Origin: Pseudovirgaria hyperparasitica | Lineage: Eukaryota > Ascomycota > Dothideomycetes > Acrospermales > Acrospermaceae | Assembly (NCBI RefSeq): GCF_010093815.1 | Contig: NW_022985550.1 | Coordinates: 1,191,074-1,255,073, forward strand | DNA: 64,000 bases | Direction of reading: 5' to 3' | Shown here: positions 57,816-64,000 of the stretch, in pieces | How the letters are laid out: each line of letters starts with the position of its first letter | Numbering within the stretch: position 1 is the first letter of the stretch | Made by a program: the position numbers and the translations under genes | The notes under the pieces: model-generated | The model's input: only the letters and a program-made list of their open reading frames with translations | Told to the model about the DNA's origin: nothing | The model's database searches: none

Positions 57816-60800
57816 AGTTGATCTTCCGGAGGTGATGGATGTTGCATAGTCGGCAGAAGGTGTAGATTTCGTGTAGCATGCATGATCAGTAATACTATCG
57901 AGGTCAAAGAGCCTTTTCACGGCTTTCCCCGACGTGACATGTCAATTACTCTCTTCTGTGACGATATAACATTGGATAACTGTCAAAACAAGGCTAACAC
58001 GGGGCCGACGGGGGGAAGAGTGGTGGACGGCTTCAAGCAAGCCGGTTGGCGTTGAGGCCGAGTCTTGAGTCGGGCTCTGGATAGTGAGGATGTTTTCGAG
58101 CACTTGGTGTAGGATAGCGGGAGACTAAAGACATGCGCATGGGAGGTATTTCGGTGATTGCGAGTGGCTTGTGAAGGCGTCGACTGAGGCGAGTCCAGGC
58201 CTGAAGTCTAAGGCCGAGGTGGACTTTTTGCAGGACAGCGACCTCCCATTGATGTCGTGGTTACTCATTACTCATTGACTACTCCACTTTGTGTAATGCC
58301 CCAATGAAGCGTTTCGTTTCGTGTAGAAAATAAAGATGAGATATGGTAGCGTGGAGCATTAGATGCGTCATCATCGTATGATGTTATGGAACGAGGCTGA
58401 TACGAGCCTCTGTACGAGAGACGATGGTCGGAAAGGGTGTAGTGTTGTAGAAGCTAGAGAAATGCACCATCACTGGCCACTGGCCGCTGCCCATAGACCC
58501 ACCGGAACAAGTGGGCACACGAAGATGTTGTCGTTGTCGTGTCATATATTTCTATTTCGAGAATCTGGTAGACGAGTGCACGACTACCAGTGTTTCCAGA
58601 GCGTTTCGGCGCATTTGGTGAGGCGGGGAGGCTAATACTTTGGACGCGCGATGGATGAATATGGATGGCAGGCATAGGCCCGTGAAGAGTGGAGTGGCTG
58701 ATGTATGGTGCAGCGCCTCCATAATTCTCACCGACTACAGCCTCAAAACAGTATTACCATAGTGTTTTCTCCATCGGCTCGTGCCCAGAGTCATAGCCTT
58801 TATTGCTTTCTGGAACAATAGTGCTTGTTCCGCATGCGTTTGGCTGGCCTGACGAGTGATGAGTGTACGCTGAAGACCAACACCGTAATACGTACAGATC
58901 CAATAACGGTAATACTGTGCATTCGCTGAGGCTGCAATCCGTTTCGACAATCTAGCTGCGAGGAACTATTGATCATCCTGAACCCTTTTTCTGTTTGGGT
59001 AGCTTCTTCAACGCCTATTGGACGGCGCTTTAGAGATTGGCGAGACAATTACTTGCTCGGACTGGGAGTGGGGTGCGGTCGATCCCTGGAGCATGGCTGT
59101 GCAAAAGTCAATACATTGTCTGATCCTTTCGCCGTCCGTGGGCTGATACAGTATGCGCATGCTGCACGTCGCGGTTAGGTCAGTCATCATTCATCATTCA
59201 TCAGTTAATAACGGTTTACAGCCCGACAGTCCATCATATATCACCCGCTACCAGGGAACTTTGGGAAAAAGTGCCGACATATGTGATCCATGCCAAAGAT
59301 AAGCTTTGTACCACACGTGTAGTCTACTTGTCATGGAGACTGTCGGGCCCTGGTGTACCACAGCACGACGATGATTTGTTGATGTTGAGTGGGCGGTGTA
59401 TACAAGTTCAGAAACCTGCCGTGTCAAGCTGAATGTCTATGGGCCTGAGCTGGATGATTGTCTACAGTAGTTAGGAGATCTCTCATGCGGGTAATGGCCG
59501 AGTCGCGAAACCAAAAGGTGAAGATGGTGTTGAGCTAGGGACGTCGGATAGGCGGAGACAAGATCGGCAGTCCTGGGGAGCGTTACAACGGTTACATCGC
59601 CCACACGGGCCACAGAAGGTATGGTAATAGGTGAGCAGACCAATAGTACCTCTGGCTTTTCTACAGAAAGAATTGAAATGCTTATGATAGCCCAAACACT
59701 TTTAGTGTCATTGCACATAGTAAAGCGTTGAATATCTTTATAGTCTTTTCGTGTATGATAAGTGTATGTTAAATTTAAGATCAAGCTACCTCTCCTAGAT
59801 AGACTTTCACGGTTCCATAATTATTGACTACGCTACTATGTATTTACTCTATACCTGACATGTGTTTGTCTACTAGTAGTGGCACGATAAATGGACCGGA
59901 ATGTTTAGTATTCCATTGAGAGAAGGCCCAATTGTCTGCACGTGGTTACCATCAGTTTGGATCCAGTGCAAAAAGGTTGCCCTTAGCCGAGCCCACTCCC
60001 GGTCTGCTTCGCTCCTATTCTGCTGCATCATCATCATCATATCCGCTCTTCGTATCTCTTGCAAGCCTCTCCTTTTCGGTACTGACCTCGTAGCCAGGTT
60101 TCTTGTAGCGATTGTATGTTCGTCGCTCGTCGTATCGCCACTTCTAGTCTGGCCCACATCCAATGGTCGTGCAGGTGGTGTCCTACCACTCGCTCATTCA
60201 TGATATCCTCCTCTCTCTCAACTCTTCGGCGCAATCCACACCCCGCTCGCTGCAACTTACTTGTTCGAGCCTTACACAGTACAGATGGGTACTGTGTTTC
60301 AGAAGAACACTCACTGCACGTGCTCACTCTTGGGAGAAACATGCTGTAGGCTGTAGCTGGCCGCCCGTGCTGGAGGATAATCGTGGCGTCTGCATCTACA
60401 CATCTACGCTATCAGGCCGCTATCGCTAACTCGCACGACGAGGTTCATGTTTAGAGAATATGCATATGCGGTCTAGCACTCACGGTACAGTGTGAGGTAG
60501 CATTTGCATTCCCTCTACACTCTAGTCTCTAGCGGTCCGGAATGACACGTGACGCCATGATTCTATATTTGGCCTTGTCAGCTAGATCGTTCGACATATT
60601 GTCGATACTATCCACTGCTGACTGCTAACTATGCCGTTAAGGTACCGCGTTGACGGTTCCCTTCCGCCTCTTTGGGCGTCATCCACTATCGAACCCTCCC
60701 GGCGCTGTAGTGGGTTTTCCGTCTTTGGCCTGGCCAACATTTGATCATCCTGAACCAAACCCACTGCCAGTTCATACTCTATCTTGAACGGCTAAGCATA

Positions 60801-61098
60801 CTGGGATCCACTATCCCGTTCGGTCGTCTTTCTGTCTGTCCCAGCCCTGCCACCTGTGCTCATACGTCGAACTCGAGATTCAGCCTCTTTGGCGCCACGT
60901 TCCGACTCTGAGCAAATGGTCTCTATTACGTCGCTACCAGGGGTCTTATGCATTGGCCCAGGACGATCCCTAGTCCTATATTACTACATTCTGTTCTCCA
61001 TATAACACGCTCACATGCCTCCTTCAACATATCCGCATCGTTGGATCAGTCACTCGCTTAACACATTCGTTTGATAAAACATTTCAAGAACTACAACA
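57816..61098. other. 3.3 kb intergenic region upstream of the last C6 regulator
   Basis: No supported gene. Open frames are all about 115 codons or less and have no recognisable pattern. The last ~300 bases before 61099 are CT/CA-rich, as expected for a leader. The region may hold a long promoter for the regulator. Confidence 0.5.
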
Positions 61099-63264
61099 AT
61101 GTCTAGTCCATCTTCACCACTCCATGAGCTATCGTCAGAAAGGAACACCAGTACCAGTGCCAACAGTACCAGTGCTAAGGATCGTAAGAGGAGGAGAATC
61201 TACAGGGCTTGCGATTACTGTCGTTTACGAAAATCACGATGTGATGGCAAAATGCCTTGTACTGGTTGCAAGGCCATTGATCATGGTACTATGCTTTACT
61301 ACTGGATTCAGACGTCTGCCACTAACGAGCAATTGTAGAATGTTCGTACAGTGATTCTTTGAGGAGTCGGCGTGGAGGTCCACGCTACATTGAAGAACTG
61401 GAAGGAAAGATCCGCAGTTTGGAACATGCCCTGCAGACTGTCAATGCCGAGGAACGTATCGAGAATGCACATGTCAGAGCGCTTCTGGTCGAGCAGTTGA
61501 AGGATGCCGGTGGTCCTTGGAATTCAAAGTCCTCGGAATATCTCAGCAGATCTTCGGAGAATAGTCCCACGAAAGTTGTCGATGAGCTACCCGAGGAGGG
61601 CGAAGAGCTGCTCGAGACCATGATCGAGGTGAGCATCAATGGCTGCGGACTGACGCTCAGGACTGATTCCTGTCTACAGGCTACTGGTATTCTCAATATT
61701 GACATCGTTGCTACTGAGTCTGAGTATCGCGCCCAGATGCTTCCAGCTGCATACACGGGCAGTCGGCCGGAGTCGTTCGTTCGTTCTTCGCCTTTACCTC
61801 CAGACTCGCCACACTTCAGCCACCCTCAACTTGGAATTTCTCCGAATTTCTCGAGTGGTAGCTACGTAACATCGCTACCTCCAAAGAAGACTGCAATGTT
61901 TTTCATAGATGTGGCACTGAATCACCCATGCTGCTTGATGAACTTTGTCCATCGCCCAACACTCAATGAGCTTCTTGAGGAAGTGTACGAAGACAGTGAC
62001 ATGCCTATGGGGTCTCAGACCGCTACTGCTCTCATTTATGGTTTCTCTGCCATTGGAGCTCTTTTCTCGGGTAGTCACTTTGGTGCAGACTCCGAAGAAT
62101 GCACACCACCGGGGTAATTTAGATTTTCGCTTTCTATTTGGACCTTACTGATGAGCATCCGTGTAGATATCAATACTTCCAGACCTGTCAAACAATGATC
62201 GATCCACTCGCTTGTAACGACATTGTTACCATGCAAGCTTTGATATGTGCAATCCTGTATATGCAAGGCACGGGCATGGTGACGCGATCGTATTCGACGA
62301 TCTGCGCTGCTACTTCCGCTGCTGTCCGTATGGGCCTGCATCGCGCTTCACCGCCTAGCAGTCTTGATGCAATTCAACTTGAGCTCCGAAAGCGTGTCTT
62401 TTGGGTCTTGAGAACCATGGACACTTATGTCACTTCCATGCTTGGCTTTCCTCGGACGCTCGGAGAAGAAAATGTGGATCAAGAGATGCCAATCGCTCTA
62501 GAAGATCATTTTATCACAACTTCCGGCATCATCGCAGAGGGGCAATCAAGCAGTATACAGTCAAACATGGGCCCAGTCAACGCCCATACTCGGCTGATCA
62601 AGATCATGGCGCAAACCCTTCGCCAGATCTATCCGTCGAAGCGACCATCTAGCTCTGTAAACTTTGCATATGGTGTCTCTCCAACGAGCGTGTCTCAGAT
62701 TGAATCTGAGCTTGAGCAATGGTTTGAAGATTTGTCCCGATCCGACAACACTTCTGTTCCGTCAAGCTCTTTCGAGATACGGTAAAATTACATCTATCTT
62801 GTATGGTTAGATTACAGCTAACAGTTTTTAGAACTCAGCTCCTCCTTCGCATGGCGTATGGTCACGTTCAGATGGTCCTCTATCGCCCCTTTCTGCACCA
62901 CATCTTGAAGCCACGGTCTGAGGGTAACATCCAACTCCGATCCTATGCGTGTGCTTCTGCATGTATCAAAGCTGCAATGCAAATTGTTTGGTTGGCTGAA
63001 GAGTTGGATTCACGAGGGCTGATCCACGAGGCGTACTGGTTCACTTCTTACATCACGTCGTTTGCTGTGACCACGCTCTACCTATTCATCACCACGGCAC
63101 GCGATGATCCAACAAGAGAGGAGACACGACACACTGCAGAACGCGGTCGTGCCATTGTCTACAAACTGGCCAAGAGCAACCCTATGGCGGATTGGTGCCT
63201 TTCATCTCTCAACGCGAGTCCTTTTCTCCAGGACCAGGAATTCTACTTCAATCCTCCTAGTTGA
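61099..63264 (+). CDS. Zn(II)2Cys6 regulator with fungal-specific TF domain
   Basis: Five exons (61099-61285, 61339-61628, 61680-62113, 62167-62781, 62832-63264) with introns of 53, 51, 53 and 50 bp give 652 residues to the first stop. The zinc cluster is CDYCRLRKSRCDGKMPCTGC + KAIDHEC, with CX2CX6CX5CX2CX6C spacing completed across intron 1. A coiled linker (RYIEELEGKIRSLEHALQ) follows. The middle homology region typical of fungal TF domains runs from about 250 to 560 and includes YSTICAATSAAVRMGLHRAS and KRVFWVLRTMDTYVTSMLG. The 51 bp intron has no stop and is a multiple of three. The frame continues without interruption past TGA (63262-63264) to 63732. The TGA is followed by CTAG, and the extension looks like an activation tail. 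Either readthrough or a 48 bp intron (63260-63307) may extend the protein; see findings. Targets are unknown. Confidence 0.9.
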
Positions 63265-63732
63265 CTAGCCGGGGAGAGTCTGAAGTCACAGCAAGCAGCT
63301 GATGTAGGTCCATCGCACGGTGCTACAAGTAGCTCGAGCTCGAGCACCAATGCAACTCCGGATTACCGGCACAGCATTACTGATGCATCGCATCTTCGTT
63401 TCCACCCACGAGCGCCCGACCCACAACCACAAATGCAGCTGCCCTTCTCAGTCTCTCCCATCGATGACCATGCAACTGGCATGGCCATTCCAGTTACTGC
63501 AAGCGGCGAATCTCTCTACGCCATGCCTTATGTACCTCTATCGCCATTTGAGACCAAGGAGAGCACGTCCTACTTTGACGTGCAAAACACGAATTCGGAA
63601 CCTCATGATTCGCATATGTCGACGCCACAATTTGGTCACTACTATGGACCAGATGTGGCCAGTCAAATGGCTTGGGATCCATCAACCACCCAGCCAATGC
63701 CTTTCAAACTGGATCTAGACCTGATTAGTTGA
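63265..63732 (+). other. in-frame 3' extension of the C6 regulator
   Basis: After the TGA the same frame is open for 155 sense codons to a TAG-free end at TGA 63730-63732. It is Ser/Thr/Pro/Gln/His/Met-rich with phrases such as MPYVPLSPFETKE and MSTPQFGHYYGPDVASQMAWD, composition seen in activation domains. A frame this long and this well composed is unlikely to be chance in a 3' UTR. It could be reached by stop readthrough (UGA-CUA-G) or by a 48 bp intron at 63260-63307 with donor GTTGAC. Confidence 0.7.
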
Positions 63733-64000
63733 TATCGTATACGATGGCATCAAATCGCGCAGTGCGCATTTGACGCTTTGCACCTGTTTTCAGTATCATG
63801 CAATATTTTTGCCGCGCAAAAAGTCCTGGTTGTGAGCGACATGTTATTTTGTACGGGATCAAGTTTATGCGTCTTGTTACTTTTCAAATCACTTGTTTTT
63901 GTTTTATTATATATAGATCTGCTACGACTCTCCTTGAGATACCCACCAACGCAGCACGGATCGGCGTTTAGCACATGACCATATCTGTCATTATGTATTG
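63733..64000. other. 3' flank of the last gene to window end
   Basis: AT-rich, about 270 bases, with nothing recognisable beyond a likely 3' UTR. The window ends here. Confidence 0.5.

Noticed and set aside
1-64000. Transposons, LTR elements, tRNA, rRNA and CRISPR arrays
   Set aside because: I looked for terminal repeats, transposase or reverse-transcriptase motifs, tRNA box B patterns and spaced repeats. None was convincing; by-eye reading can miss decayed elements and single tRNAs.

Overview
The window reads as a gene-dense stretch of a filamentous ascomycete chromosome (Pezizomycotina; Dothideomycetes is my best guess, an inference without any database search). The evidence is short spliceosomal introns (mostly 45-60 bp, GT...AG, with CTNAC-like branch sites), fungus-specific families (HET domain, Zn2Cys6 regulators, a secreted tyrosinase, a COT1-type NDR kinase) and fungal versions of NAR1, LYS1, TRP4, MAK21, SFT2 and COX19. 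There are 22 genes I support, most of them spliced. Exon joins were worked out by hand from splice signals, reading-frame phase and remembered family sequences.

Layout. 0.6-10.5 kb: VPS37-like ESCRT-I subunit (-), a large coiled-coil protein (+), the Fe-S assembly factor NAR1 (-), and the shared RNA polymerase subunit RPC10/RPB12 (+) divergent from NAR1. 11-19 kb: the COT1 kinase (-), LYS1 (-) with two Gcn4/CPC-1-type sites upstream, and a HET-domain gene (+). 20-28 kb: a YFH7-like P-loop kinase (-), a secreted tyrosinase (-), a Zn2Cys6 regulator (-) and TRP4 (-). 28-38 kb: MAK21/NOC1 (+) and SFT2 (-) face each other across 5.1 kb with no recognisable gene. 38-47.4 kb: long gene-poor flanks around a bHLH regulator (+) with a spliced leader, then COX19 (+). 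47.8-53 kb: a RING protein (-), a CsbD-like stress protein (+), a UPF0587/DUF866 zinc protein (-) and a mitochondrial PPR-like protein (+). 53.5-64 kb: an amino-acid permease (-), a secreted metallophosphoesterase (+) and a second Zn2Cys6 regulator (+).

The genes do not form a pathway cluster. Most are housekeeping genes (ribosome biogenesis, transcription, lysine and tryptophan synthesis, endosome/Golgi traffic, mitochondrial assembly). Accessory-type genes (HET, tyrosinase, permease, two C6 regulators) are interspersed. I saw no whole transposon, LTR element, tRNA, rRNA or CRISPR array.

The most unusual points are: (1) the last C6 regulator ends in a UGA-CUA-G context followed by about 155 more open in-frame codons; (2) the HET gene has one in-frame UAG, and LYS1 and the last C6 gene each have a stop-free intron whose length is a multiple of three; (3) the 5.1 kb gap between convergent MAK21 and SFT2 holds promoter-like CT tracts and two short ORFs; (4) there is a degenerate telomere-like tract near 45.9 kb; (5) SFT2 has introns of 260-488 bp in a genome where about 50 bp is normal.
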